Positions 28,331-37,270 of a DNA stretch of 64,000 nucleotides are shown here, piece after piece. The notes under the pieces are model-generated. The model worked only from the letters and a program-made list of their open reading frames with translations, did no database searches and had not been told where the DNA came from. Origin of the DNA: Burkholderia lata (lineage in GTDB: Bacteria; Pseudomonadota; Gammaproteobacteria; Burkholderiales; Burkholderiaceae); NCBI RefSeq assembly GCF_000012945.1, contig NC_007509.1:806001-870000 (forward strand), given 5' to 3'. Position 1 is the first letter of the stretch, and each line of letters starts with the position of its first letter. Made by a program: the position numbers and the translations under genes.

Positions 28331-29236
28331 ATGCATCTGGAGCACCTTGTCACCGAGCAGCCCAACGGGCAAAGCGCGAATCTCGACGCGCTCGGTATCC
28401 CCGACGCCCTGGCGCTGATGAACCGCGAGGACGCCGGCATCGCAGCGCGCGTCGCGCACGCGCTGCCCGCGATCGCTTCCGGCGTGACGGTGATTGCCGA
28501 CGCACTGCGCGCGGGCGGGCGGCTGATCTACATCGGCGCCGGCAACAGCGGCCGCATCGGTTATCTCGATGCGCTCGAATGCCAGCCCACGTTCGGCACG
28601 CAGCCGGGCGAGATCATCGGCATCGTCGCGGGCGGGTTCGCGGGCATCACGGAATCGGTCGAGGATTCGGACACGCTTGGCCGCCAGGATCTCGACGCGG
28701 CCGGGCTCGCGCGCGGCGACGTGGTCGTCGGGCTTACCGCGAGCGGTCGCACGCCATACGTGCTCGGCGCGCTGCGTCATGCGCGCGACACCGGATGCCG
28801 GACCATCGCCGTCGCGTGCAACGTGGGCAGCGAGGCGGCCGCGCTCGCGGACGTGGCGATCGAGGTCGACTGCGGCCCCGAGGTGCTGACAGGCTCGACG
28901 CGGCTGAAGGCCGGCACTGCGCAGAAAATGATCTGCAACATGCTGTCGACGATTTCGATGGTGGCGCTCGGCAAGACGTACGGCAACCTGATGGTCGACG
29001 TCCAGGTTCATAATCACAAGCTTCGCCGGCGGGCGATCGGCATCGTGTCGCAAGCGGCCGGCGTGCCCACCGACGTGGCGGAGCGCGCGCTCGAACAGGC
29101 GGGCGACCGGCCTCGCATCGCGATCCTCATGCTCTGCGCGGGTGTCGACCGAGCCGGCGCAGAGCGGCTGGCCGATGCCGCTGGCGGCTCGATCCGCAAG
29201 GCGCTCGCGACACTTGCACCCTCTACGCGTGCATGA
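28331..29236 (+). CDS. murQ: N-acetylmuramic acid 6-phosphate etherase
   Basis: A 301-residue SIS-domain enzyme that splits the D-lactyl ether of MurNAc 6-phosphate to give GlcNAc 6-phosphate and D-lactate. Diagnostic motifs: LVTEQPNG at the start, IYIGAGNSGRIG (phosphosugar-binding SIS loop), DALECQPTFG with the first catalytic Glu, ESVEDSD with the second, GLTASGRTPYVLGAL and STRLKAGTAQKM. Length is normal for the family. Its stop overlaps the start of the GntR gene by four bases. It belongs to the cell-wall sugar salvage step downstream of MurP-type import; nagA/nagB functions must lie elsewhere. Confidence 0.95.
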   Translation: MHLEHLVTEQPNGQSANLDALGIPDALALMNREDAGIAARVAHALPAIASGVTVIADALRAGGRLIYIGAGNSGRIGYLDALECQPTFGTQPGEIIGIVAGGFAGITESVEDSDTLGRQDLDAAGLARGDVVVGLTASGRTPYVLGALRHARDTGCRTIAVACNVGSEAAALADVAIEVDCGPEVLTGSTRLKAGTAQKMICNMLSTISMVALGKTYGNLMVDVQVHNHKLRRRAIGIVSQAAGVPTDVAERALEQAGDRPRIAILMLCAGVDRAGAERLADAAGGSIRKALATLAPSTRA

Positions 29237-30093
29237 CGCCCTCACAAACCGCAACGACCCGTATGAAACCTTCAAATCCGATGCCGCGCGGCCGGCCCCG
29301 TGTCCGCCCGGCCGGCCTGACCGACTTGTTCGACGCCACCCGGGCGGCGGAACTCCGCGCGCCGGGTGGCGACGGCGAATCGTCGATCTCGATGCGCCTC
29401 GCCCGCCTGCTGCGCGAGGCGATCGTCGAGGGCCGGCTGAAGACCGGAGAAAGCCTGCCGCCCGAACGCGAACTCGCCGAACACTTCCAGGTATCGCGGG
29501 ACACCGTGCGGCGCGCGATCGACCGACTCACGCGGCAAGGTCTGATCGAATCCCGGCGAGGCGCGGGCACGTTCGTCGCCGCCAGGGTCGAGCAGCAGCT
29601 CGCGCGGATCACCAGCTTCTCGGACGACATGCTGCGGCGCGGGCTCACGCCCGGGTCGCAGTGGATCAGGAGAACACTCGACCGCCCGACGCCCGACGAA
29701 CTGCTCGCGCTCGGCCTCGCGCCGGACGCGCAGGTGTTGCGCCTCGAACGCGTCAGAACGGCGGACGCGGTGCCGATGGCCATCGAGCGCGCGACACTGC
29801 CGGCCGCACTGCTCGACTACAACGTCGATTTCGGCGAGTCGCTCTATCGCGCACTGCAGGACGCCAACGTCCAGCCCGGACGAGCGATCCAGCGCCTGCG
29901 GGCCGAGCTGGCGTCGGCCCGCGATGCCGAGCTGCTTGGCATCGGCACGGGCGATCCCGTGCTTTCCATCGAGCGCCGCTCGTTTTCGAGCGAAGGCTCT
30001 CCGCTCGAACTGACACGCTCGCTGTATCGCGGCGATCGCTACGACTATGTCGCGGTGCTCGAGCAACCGGCAGGCGGTGCCACAACGGCATGA
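29233..30093 (+). CDS. GntR family regulator (HutC/NagR type, UTRA domain)
   Basis: A 286-residue repressor-type regulator: winged helix at about 50-118 (GESLPPERELAEHFQVSRDTVRRAIDRL in order, GAGTFVA wing) and a UTRA effector domain (about 130-275, ARITSFSDDMLRRGL, LRLERVRTADAVPMAIERATLP) which in relatives binds phosphorylated sugars such as GlcNAc-6-P. A basic 25-residue N-terminal extension (RGRPRVRP) precedes it. ATGA overlap with murQ indicates coupling. It most likely represses the divergent PTS-porin-GH56 and murQ-gntR units through the repeated sites at 28115 and 28283. Confidence 0.9.
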   Translation: MTPSQTATTRMKPSNPMPRGRPRVRPAGLTDLFDATRAAELRAPGGDGESSISMRLARLLREAIVEGRLKTGESLPPERELAEHFQVSRDTVRRAIDRLTRQGLIESRRGAGTFVAARVEQQLARITSFSDDMLRRGLTPGSQWIRRTLDRPTPDELLALGLAPDAQVLRLERVRTADAVPMAIERATLPAALLDYNVDFGESLYRALQDANVQPGRAIQRLRAELASARDAELLGIGTGDPVLSIERRSFSSEGSPLELTRSLYRGDRYDYVAVLEQPAGGATTA

Positions 30094-30138
30094 AGCAGAT
30101 TCGACGCACGCCAGGCTGATCGGCCGGCGTGCACCGGC

Positions 30139-30687
30139 TTACGCTGCCTTGGCAAGCTCCGCGTCGATGGCGGCGACCAGCTTCGGGTCGTCCGCGGTCG
30201 TATCGGGCGAGAAACGCGCGACCACTTCGCCCGTGCGGCTCACGAGAAACTTCTCGAAGTTCCACAGCACCTCGGGCGCCGGATTCGGTTGAATACCGTA
30301 GCCTTCGAGGCGCGTACGGAACGGGCCGTCACCGGTCGCCTGCGGCTGCGCCTGGGTGAGCGAGCGATAGAGCGGATGCTTGTCGTCGCCGATCACGGAG
30401 ATTTTCGAGAACAACGGAAACTTCACTCCGAAGGTGCCGGTGCAGAAAGACTGGATTTCCGCATCGGTGCCCGGCTCCTGGCCTTTGAAGTTGTTGGCGG
30501 GAAACGCCAGCACTTCGAGGCCTTCGGCGCGCTTGCCTTCGTAGAGCGCTTCAAGACCTTCGTATTGCGGCGTCAGCCCGCATTTGGACGCCACGTTCAC
30601 CACCAGCAGCACTTTGCCCTCGTAGGGCCGCAGGGTTGTTTGCGCACCGTCGATCGCGTTGACAGGAATATCGTAAATCGTGCTCAT
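30139..30687 (-). CDS. Glutathione peroxidase
   Basis: A 182-residue thioredoxin-fold peroxidase that reduces hydrogen and organic peroxides. The active-site Cys36 sits in NVASKCGLT, the Gln in FPANNFKGQEPG and the Trp in VLWNFEKFLV, completing the catalytic triad; it is a Cys (not Sec) enzyme like BtuE. Length is typical. The start MSTIYDIP has AAGGA upstream. Convergent with the GntR gene; no operon partner. Confidence 0.96.
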   Translation of the reverse strand: MSTIYDIPVNAIDGAQTTLRPYEGKVLLVVNVASKCGLTPQYEGLEALYEGKRAEGLEVLAFPANNFKGQEPGTDAEIQSFCTGTFGVKFPLFSKISVIGDDKHPLYRSLTQAQPQATGDGPFRTRLEGYGIQPNPAPEVLWNFEKFLVSRTGEVVARFSPDTTADDPKLVAAIDAELAKAA

Positions 30688-30999
30688 GTCTGCATCCTTC
30701 AATGGATTGAATTGATTGGCGAACCGCTGGAGTCGCGGTGTATCGCGTTCGTTGGAAAACCTTGCGCGTCGTCGGCAATGGCGCGTGCTCGACGCGCGTG
30801 ATCTGCCCGTAGCAGAGCCCTATCCTACTGCGATCGGTCAAGTTCTTGCTTGCAGGCGCGGGGAGCAGGGGCAGACTGGCGGCCTCGAAAGACGCCAGAC
30901 TTCGATACAACGCCTGAGCGCTTGCATAAGCAGCGCCTTGTTGCTGGGGCATGCCATATGCGGATGCGGATGCGGTGCTTGGCGATATCCGAACTGCGG
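30688..30999. other. Intergenic region
   Basis: About 310 bases upstream of the glutathione peroxidase gene and downstream of the EthD gene. No coding signature or strong hairpin recognised. Confidence 0.35.
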
Positions 31000-31326
31000 T
31001 CAGACTTCCGAACGCTCCACGACCACCTCGCTGATTTGAAGCACGGGTTGTATATCCGTGTAATTGGTGATGTCGGCCATGATCTCCTGCGCGTGCGGGT
31101 CGCGCGCTGCCTCGAAAGCTTCGACAGATGTGCAGACGAAGTCGCACTTGGCCACGTAAACAGGATCAGCACCCGGCGCACCGCCTGCGATGCCCTTGTC
31201 CACCGTGTAGTACAGACATGCAGCGCCGAGCCGCTGTTTCACCATTGGCATGTGCCTCTCGCGGTAGTAGGCATGATCGAATCGCGCGCCTGCGGCGTAC
31301 GGGTACATGACACTGACTTTGATCAT
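31000..31326 (-). CDS. EthD family protein
   Basis: A 108-residue ferredoxin-like dimeric alpha-beta barrel protein of the EthD type. The signature is KVSVMYPYAAGARFDHAYYRERHMPMV near the N-terminus, with His in YRERHMP, and the C-terminal half repeats the strand-helix pattern. EthD was found in ethyl tert-butyl ether degradation; most members have unknown small-molecule roles. AGGAG lies six bases before the ATG. Single gene. Confidence 0.88.
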   Translation of the reverse strand: MIKVSVMYPYAAGARFDHAYYRERHMPMVKQRLGAACLYYTVDKGIAGGAPGADPVYVAKCDFVCTSVEAFEAARDPHAQEIMADITNYTDIQPVLQISEVVVERSEV

Positions 31327-31590
31327 CGGGTTCTCCTGTTTGTTGCTGCACGGTAATCGATGCACCGCCGCCCGCGAGACGACATCGAGGTCGCCGATAT
31401 AGGGCGCGGCGAAGGCTTCTTGCAGAATCGGAGTAATCGTCCTGCTGATTGTAAGCACCGGTGAACCCGTCTTGCCGGTTTGATGGCACTGGGTGTCGAA
31501 CGATACGGGAGCAGTTCGGCGATGTCGGACGCTTTGTGAATCGGCAGTCGGGTGAGGACGCCTTTCAAACGGGATATCACTCGACAGTGC

Positions 31591-31884
31591 TCAGTTGTGT
31601 CGGGACGCGAAACCTGCGGCGGCCTCACGGATGCGCAGAGACTGCGACGTGGCGGCCAGTTGACGCAGCGTGTCGAGTAACGAAATGCCGCCAACTTCTT
31701 GTATGCCTGCATTTAGCAGTCGGCCAACCATGCAGACACCGAACTCGCTGGGCTGTCGTGCGAGGGACCGAAGAAGCGCCTGCTCATAATTCGGCAGCGC
31801 TTCTTGGTTCGCCGAGTGAACCAGCCTGTCTCCGATATCCGTCAACCTGATAGTGCTGTCTTCATCCAGCGCTGCGCTAATCAT
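31591..31884 (-). CDS. Small hypothetical protein downstream of LprI-like gene
   Basis: A 97-residue open frame on the same strand as the LprI-like gene and overlapping its stop by eight bases (ATG at 31884). The product (MISAALDEDSTIRLTD...) is soluble, without signal peptide or recognised domain. Supported only by the overlap and by amino-acid composition that is less Arg-rich than shadow frames; the ribosome-binding site (GTGAG) is weak. Confidence 0.4.
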   Translation of the reverse strand: MISAALDEDSTIRLTDIGDRLVHSANQEALPNYEQALLRSLARQPSEFGVCMVGRLLNAGIQEVGGISLLDTLRQLAATSQSLRIREAAAGFASRHN

Positions 31885-32323
31885 GGCTCACTTGCTTCAG
31901 CCAAGCGTTCAATTCACGCGTACGATCACGTGTTCTGTCAATTTCGCAAGTCAGTAGATCAAGATTGCGATCTGCGCCTGCCTCGTTTATCAGATACCAA
32001 GCGGTACACTCGTTGTCGAGAAAGCGGACCCATTGCCGCTGCGCCTCGACAAATTTCACCTTGAGTGCCGGATAGTTGACGTACTCGTCACGTGGCCGAG
32101 ACATCGACGTCAAAACCTTTTGGTAAGTGCGGTTCAGCTCGTCGTCTGCTTGCTGAAATTCATCCTGGCTACGCTGCAGCAAGCACTCGGGCGCCACGCT
32201 ATCAGGTGTGCAACTCCGCGCTTGCGCAGCGGTGAACCACGAAAATGTCAGTGCCATGGCGACGCCGAGCGCTGCGCGACGGTGGCTGAACGCCGATGCA
32301 CGAATCTGCACGCTTGCTCCCAT
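31877..32323 (-). CDS. Secreted LprI-like (DUF1311) protein
   Basis: A 148-residue protein with a signal peptide (cleavage near AAQA) and an LprI-type domain: CTPDSVAPECLLQRSQDEFQQADDELNRTYQKVLTSM in order, then VKFVEAQRQWVRFLDNEC and a final CEIDRTRDRTREL. The four Cys positions fit two disulphides in the periplasm. The family name comes from a mycobacterial lysozyme inhibitor; many proteobacterial members have unknown roles. Start MGASV chosen because GGGA lies eight bases upstream; an in-frame ATG five codons earlier exists. Confidence 0.8.
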   Translation of the reverse strand: MGASVQIRASAFSHRRAALGVAMALTFSWFTAAQARSCTPDSVAPECLLQRSQDEFQQADDELNRTYQKVLTSMSRPRDEYVNYPALKVKFVEAQRQWVRFLDNECTAWYLINEAGADRNLDLLTCEIDRTRDRTRELNAWLKQVSHD

Positions 32324-32659
32324 TCCTGTTTTTCCCATTCATGTGCCAATCGGAGTAATTCTGGCAGCGATCTCGATCGACAGCGCCGACCGAAGCACAT
32401 ATCGTTGACTTGCTTTAAACAAGCGCGACCAACTTTGGAAAAGCCGATTGTCACCGAACGACACGGCCAAGTCGAGTGACTGAAAATGGCCGTCGGCTGC
32501 CCCATCCAGGCAAGCCAGGGCACCTTCGATCGTTGATTTTTTCAGGTTGATTGCGGAAATCCATGGACATCAGACGCAATCGGAGAAGGCTTACTGCAGA
32601 AGCCTGGACTAGACCACACAGACACCATCAGGTCGTCTGACGTCAGTAGCAGATGAAAA
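32324..32659. other. Intergenic region
   Basis: About 335 bases between the LprI-like gene start and the end of a GNAT gene, both leftward. It is AT-richer than the average of the window. No gene or clear hairpin seen. Confidence 0.35.
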
Positions 32660-33124
32660 TCAGCGCTCGATCTGGCGCTGCATGAGATAGAACCTCATGT
32701 CGTCGCGCCCCTGCATTGAAATCGGTTTCGGATCGCGATTAAAGCCGAGCATTTCGTAGAATGGGTAGGCCGATTCGCGCGCCGTGCACCAGAGCAACAT
32801 TCCACGCTGTTCGCGGACATGGCGAATGGATAGATTGACCAGAAGACGTCCGAATCCCAGCCCCCGTACCGATGGATGCACGGCCATGCCGCGAAGGCGC
32901 CACGCATCAGTGTTCAATACACCGGATTGTCCTTCTTTACACACTGACGCCACTGCAACAATGCCGTCATTATCACGAACGGCAAAGTGCATTGTCGTTG
33001 GGGCGAGGTCTCCATTTAGAGCGCTCCCCTCCTCATCTCCGGCCATCAAGATTGCGGCCCTGAGGGGATAGGTTTCTTCCGCACGAACGGCGCAGATGGT
33101 AAAGCGCACATCTTGTGAAGTCAT
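32660..33124 (-). CDS. GNAT family N-acetyltransferase
   Basis: A 154-residue GNAT protein. LRGMAVHPSVRGLGFGRLLV contains the acetyl-CoA loop (R-G-L-G-F-G), and YPFYEMLGFNRDP the terminal strands. It resembles YjcF/ElaA-like acetyltransferases of unknown substrate. No operon partner. The start is the first ATG of the frame and no strong Shine-Dalgarno precedes it. Confidence 0.82.
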   Translation of the reverse strand: MTSQDVRFTICAVRAEETYPLRAAILMAGDEEGSALNGDLAPTTMHFAVRDNDGIVAVASVCKEGQSGVLNTDAWRLRGMAVHPSVRGLGFGRLLVNLSIRHVREQRGMLLWCTARESAYPFYEMLGFNRDPKPISMQGRDDMRFYLMQRQIER

Positions 33125-33260
33125 CTAATTATCAGCTCTCTTCGTAACGCAGATTTTCTTCCGGTTCTCTTTCAGCATACCCACTCGCAAAATTAGCAGT
33201 TGCCGGGCGTTACCAGTAAGGGTAATTTCCTATCTGTCATTTCTTTTCCAATCATACGCT

Positions 33261-33276
33261 AACTGCGATCACAGAT
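33261..33276. repeat. 16-bp direct repeat, left copy
   Basis: AACTGCGATCACAGAT, identical to the copy at 35743-35758. This copy ends over the start codon of the GntR gene (ATG at 33275). The core CTGCGATCACAG is nearly palindromic. Confidence 0.8.
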
Positions 33277-33937
33277 GACGTCGAAAGTCTCGACAGATGC
33301 AGAGCTTGCCTACGACGAGATCCGATCGAGGATCTTTGACGGCCGTCTTGCGCCCGGGCAGAAAGTATCCCATCGAGGCCTGTCGGACGAACTCGGCTTC
33401 GGCCAAATGCCCGTGCGCAGCGCATTGCATTTGCTCGAGTCCGAAGGGCTGGTCGTCGTGATCGAAAAGAGCGGGACCTATGTCGCATCGCCGACGACGA
33501 GTGATCTCCGCGAAATTTTTGAAATGCGGCTGGCCCTCGAGAGTACAGCTGCGTTTCTTGCTGCCCGATCGGGAGTCACGGCAGACCTTCGCGAGGCGGC
33601 ACAGAAAATGCAGGTGCTGATCGACCAGGACGTCGCGGACATCATGCTCGAGCAACGTATCGGTTGGGTATTTCATCAAGCATTGTTTGCCGCCGCACGG
33701 AACGTGCGAATCTCATCGGCGTATGGTCTATTGCGGGCCCAAACCCTGGCGCTTAACGAACTCCCGCGTAGCGACGCTGAAACCGTTCGGCGCGGCACGA
33801 TCGAGCACCTGCACATCTTTCACGCAATCGAAGCAAACGACGGCGAGCTTGCGCGTCAGCACATGTGGAATCACATCGTTGACGGCACACCCGCTCGGAT
33901 AAAACTACTAAAGGCGCGGCATGAACACGAAAAATAA
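33275..33937 (+). CDS. GntR family regulator (FadR/FCD type)
   Basis: A 220-residue regulator: winged helix at about 8-70 (AYDEIRSRIFDGRLAPGQKVS, MPVRSALHLLESEGLV) and an all-helical FCD ligand domain from about 80 (LREIFEMRLALESTAAFLAA; later His in RGTIEHLHIFHAIEANDGELARQHM, the metal-site region). FCD proteins usually bind carboxylates. It overlaps the downstream dicarboxylate symporter gene by 17 bases and probably controls it. No Shine-Dalgarno is visible: the sequence right before the ATG is the direct repeat. Confidence 0.88.
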   Translation: MTSKVSTDAELAYDEIRSRIFDGRLAPGQKVSHRGLSDELGFGQMPVRSALHLLESEGLVVVIEKSGTYVASPTTSDLREIFEMRLALESTAAFLAARSGVTADLREAAQKMQVLIDQDVADIMLEQRIGWVFHQALFAAARNVRISSAYGLLRAQTLALNELPRSDAETVRRGTIEHLHIFHAIEANDGELARQHMWNHIVDGTPARIKLLKARHEHEK

Positions 33938-35162
33938 GGGGCTTTCCCTTCCGATGCAAATGCTTGGCGGGCTTGTCCTGGGCGTCGCTTGCGGCGTGTT
34001 TGCGCCTGGCTTTGCCCCGAAGCTAAGCTTTTTGAGCGCAATGTTCGGCCACGCGATCAAGATGGTCGTCATGCCGTTGATCTTCCTGTCGGTCACGGTC
34101 GGTGTCTTTCGTGCGGGCCGGCTTCGCGAGCGGCTTGGAAAAGTCGCACTGTCCAGTATCGCCTTCTTCGTTTTGATGACTGGCCTGGCTGCATCGCTCG
34201 GCCTGCTGCTCAACTTTGCATTTCGACCGGGTCTCGGTGCGAGCGTCGCTCACACTGGATCGATGCCCACGGCACTCGCATCCAGCATCGACTGGACGAA
34301 ATTTCTCGTTGATTTGATCCCCGCAAACATCGTCGCTGCGCTCGCTGCAGGGAATTCTCTCCCGGTACTCGTGTTCGGCGTAATTTTCGGTGCAGCATTG
34401 TCGGCTGCACCGGAGCGTGCCGAGCCCGCGATTGCCGTTTTCGAGGCGCTGCTGTCGGGACTGTTCAAGATGACCCAGTGGGTGATCGCATGGTCGCCGC
34501 TCGCGATCTTCGCCGCGATCGCGCAGCTGTTGTCAGCCAAGGGCTTTGCCGGCGTGCACTCGCTTATCGAACTTCTGGGCGTGGCCTATCTCGGCATGGC
34601 GATTCTGGCGGTTGTACTCACCATCGTCATTCGCGTCGCCGGTCAGTCGCCTCTCGCCGTTCTCAGGAAGGTGAAGGAACCACTGATCCTTGGGTTCACG
34701 ACGCGTTCGTCCGAAATTACCTACCCGCTGCACCTGAAGAAGCTGGTTGAATTCGGCGTTCCCCACGGCGTGGCGTCCACGATCTTGCCTCTGGCCTATA
34801 TTTTCAATCGCGACGGCGCTGTCCTCTACACGGCTCTCGCGGTCGGCTATCTGGCCGATGCCTATCATCTTGCCTGGTCGTGGCCGCTGGCGATTACGAT
34901 TTTGATTTTGACGATCATCACCATCGACGGAGCAGCCAATGTGCCCTCCGGGGCGATCGTAGCCATCACCATCGTTCTGACGTCGATCGGATTGCCGGCC
35001 GACGCGGTGCTGCTGCTGTTGGGTGTTGACGCCTTTTTCGACATGGGGAGAACCGCGCTCAACGTCTACGGGAGCACCGCGGCAGCTGCTGTTGCGGTGA
35101 AACTTTCCGGTACGGACGACAGTATCGCCGCAGAAACCGTGACTCGTCAGGCAAGCGTGTAA
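33921..35162 (+). CDS. Dicarboxylate/amino acid:cation symporter
   Basis: A 413-residue inner-membrane protein of the DctA/GltP (DAACS) family, with eight helices and the hairpin-loop motifs: KMVVMPLIFLSVTVGV, then the substrate region FTTRSSEITYPL in place of the usual serine-rich loop, and FNRDGAVLYTALAV and DGAANVPSGAIVAI in the transport core. It imports C4-dicarboxylates or acidic amino acids with Na+ or H+; which substrate is not clear because the serine-rich loop differs. It overlaps the GntR regulator gene, forming a two-gene unit. Confidence 0.9.
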   Translation: MNTKNKGLSLPMQMLGGLVLGVACGVFAPGFAPKLSFLSAMFGHAIKMVVMPLIFLSVTVGVFRAGRLRERLGKVALSSIAFFVLMTGLAASLGLLLNFAFRPGLGASVAHTGSMPTALASSIDWTKFLVDLIPANIVAALAAGNSLPVLVFGVIFGAALSAAPERAEPAIAVFEALLSGLFKMTQWVIAWSPLAIFAAIAQLLSAKGFAGVHSLIELLGVAYLGMAILAVVLTIVIRVAGQSPLAVLRKVKEPLILGFTTRSSEITYPLHLKKLVEFGVPHGVASTILPLAYIFNRDGAVLYTALAVGYLADAYHLAWSWPLAITILILTIITIDGAANVPSGAIVAITIVLTSIGLPADAVLLLLGVDAFFDMGRTALNVYGSTAAAAVAVKLSGTDDSIAAETVTRQASV

Positions 35163-35338
35163 GTGCTTCGGAAGCTTCGGGCGGAGGGCGTTTCAATGTG
35201 TTGCGCCCGCCCATTGCAACGCGCTGGGGCACATCCACTCGAGCATCCAGGTAAGGCTCGGAAAACAGGATTGGATGAACGTTCGCTCTTATTCATCTTC
35301 AGTTGGTAGAGCGGCGTATCTTTTGCAGGGGAAACAGT

Positions 35339-35743
35339 ATGGTTGGTTCAGAATCTGCAGAGTTTTTTATGCTGCGCTTGGGCACGCCGCATCCGACGTG
35401 GGCGTTGACCGATGACAGCAACATCATTGGCATTGGCGATTGTGACGGGGTGATGAGTGCCCTGTTCGAGCTCGATCGCAACCAAATCGCACGAATTAGA
35501 GGATTGGGGCAATCGGTGGAAAGAATCCGGTGTATTTGCGACCGCGCTGGCCGCGAGCTGAACTTTTATCTCCATGGCAGGCAGATGTCTCGAGGCGTGT
35601 GGGCCGGGGTCGCGTCGGCCGATCCTGACTATCTGCCGACTGACGCGATGATCGCAACCTGGAAAGTACCGAAGAAGCCCCACGATGCCTTCAAGTTTCC
35701 GAGCGTGAGTACCCGTATGGTCGCATCCGCTTGCCCAGCCTAA
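35339..35743 (+). CDS. Hypothetical protein
   Basis: A 134-residue soluble protein (MVGSESAEFFMLRLG...) with no recognised domain, signal or membrane segment. AGGGGA six bases before the ATG supports translation. Its stop codon abuts the right copy of the 16-bp direct repeat, so it lies inside the bracketed segment. Confidence 0.55.
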   Translation: MVGSESAEFFMLRLGTPHPTWALTDDSNIIGIGDCDGVMSALFELDRNQIARIRGLGQSVERIRCICDRAGRELNFYLHGRQMSRGVWAGVASADPDYLPTDAMIATWKVPKKPHDAFKFPSVSTRMVASACPA

Positions 35744-35758
35744 ACTGCGATCACAGAT
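35743..35758. repeat. 16-bp direct repeat, right copy
   Basis: AACTGCGATCACAGAT, identical to 33261-33276, overlapping the end of the hypothetical gene. The two copies bracket the GntR, symporter and hypothetical genes (about 2.5 kb). Confidence 0.8.
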
Positions 35759-36126
35759 TATTGCGCAAGCTCGAGACGGAAAGGCCCCGATTTTCGGGAC
35801 CGTTCGTTTGACACGACCGTCTGGCCGCACGCGCACGCCGTTCAGTGCCTACGGTTCTGGCACACTCAACCTCGGATCGCCAGGACCATTTTGCTGGCCA
35901 GTTCACCGGCCAGCGCTTTTCATTCGTGGGTATGTGATCGTTGAGCGACGCCCTTTCATCGCGAGGCTCAATCACGAGGCTATGCGAAAGCCCGCAAAAA
36001 CATCCCGCCAACAATGCCGCGGTACCAGCGCCGCACGTGACAAGACGCAACACGTGAAGCACGCCAAGCCCTACGCCCGCGCGTTCTGAGACCGATAACG
36101 CCGTCCGGTCAACCTCACTACGACGC
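35759..36126. other. Intergenic region
   Basis: About 370 bases to the right of the direct repeat with no supported gene. Nothing else recognised. Confidence 0.35.
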
Positions 36127-36441
36127 TCACCGCATCGCCGCCCAGGCCCCCTGCTCGCCCCGGGCACTCCCCGTTCGAACAAAATCCGAAACATTCAGCG
36201 ACACCGTATCGGCCTTCGCCTTTGAGCGCATCTTCCGTGCGACTGCCAGGATCGGTGCCAAGTGCTCATAAAAGCATTCGAGCTGCCGCGCATCCGATGC
36301 CAATCGCTCAAGATCGCACGCCTTTTCGAGAATCAATCGAGCAATATGAAAACGCTGAAGTCCGCGGCCGACTCGGATCTGAAACACGACGCCATCGCTG
36401 CTATGCGGCACCCCCGCCCACACAAGCGAACTGCAATCCAT
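36127..36441 (-). CDS. Small hypothetical protein, DUF1488-like
   Basis: A 104-residue protein. The pattern GVVFQIRVGRGLQRFHI followed by helices and a basic KMRSKAKADTVSLNVSDF end resembles the Burkholderia DUF1488 group in layout (regulatory-looking strand-helix, then F-E-x-x-R type helix), but the match is by impression only. GGAGG lies four bases before the ATG, which supports the gene. Confidence 0.55.
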   Translation of the reverse strand: MDCSSLVWAGVPHSSDGVVFQIRVGRGLQRFHIARLILEKACDLERLASDARQLECFYEHLAPILAVARKMRSKAKADTVSLNVSDFVRTGSARGEQGAWAAMR

Positions 36442-36643
36442 AAAGCCTCCGGAAAATCCTAATCGTCACATCAATATGCCAGCCATCTCCGGCGTTGCAT
36501 ATTTGTATTTCAAAATTGTGGCGATTCATACATTGGCATTTTCGCGAGATTCGAATATTGCGCCGCAGCAAAAGTATCCGTAGACTGGGTTCGCGAATCC
36601 AATGCAGCTGCCCTGCAGTCGCCCCATGACGGGAGAGCACGCC

Positions 36644-36859
36644 ATGACGACTTCTTCACCAGCACTGAGCCAAGCACCCCCAGCCCTCCATGTGTTCCAG
36701 CAAGATGGTGGTTGGCACTGGGGCATCACCGTTCCCCGCTCCGCGGGATCCGGCTTCAAACTGATCGCCTTCAGTCACCACATCTTTTCCAATGAAGACA
36801 CGGCCCAACGCGACGGCGATCGAGCGTTGGCCACCATCGTCGCAAGTGACGTGCATTGA
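36644..36859 (+). CDS. Small hypothetical protein
   Basis: A 71-residue protein (MTTSSPALSQAPPAL...) with a central GGWHWGITVPR stretch and no known domain. GGGAG eight bases before the ATG supports translation. Divergent from the preceding small gene. Confidence 0.5.
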   Translation: MTTSSPALSQAPPALHVFQQDGGWHWGITVPRSAGSGFKLIAFSHHIFSNEDTAQRDGDRALATIVASDVH

Positions 36860-37270
36860 ACGTGGCGGATCGAGCAATTGCATCGTCCTTGAGTTTTCAC
36901 AGCCACCTGCAATACTCCTATCACCCTTCGACGCGAGACCAGTACCGCGCACGATGACGGACTCCGCCACTTGTCTGACCGACCCGATCGTCAATGACGA
37001 CCCAAGCCGGCCGCTCTCTGCCTGCGGCCCCGGTGGGGGTACGTTTCAATCAAGCTTCCGGCGGACGTCATGCGAGAAAAATGCGGCACAGAGACGGCTG
37101 CCCCCACGCCATGGCTCACCGTGTTTGAAAGCAATCGAGAGACAGTCACTGCCGCAGTCAATCGACAGACGTTTCCGAAAGACGACCGGCAAATCCCACT
37201 CGACCCGTCAGACTTCTAGACCGAGGCCCGCTTGCGGGCCGGCATGCCGATAGCAGACAGGAGGCGTTAC
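36860..37270. other. Intergenic region upstream of pstS
   Basis: About 410 bases. A pair of CAGTCA repeats (37143 and 37155, 12 bases apart) recalls a Pho box, where 11-base spacing is expected, so it is only a weak candidate for PhoB control of pstS. No gene seen. Confidence 0.3.

Noticed and set aside
37143..37161. Pho box before pstS
   Set aside because: The two CAGTCA repeats are 12 rather than 11 bases apart and lack the AT-rich linker, so only mentioned as weak.
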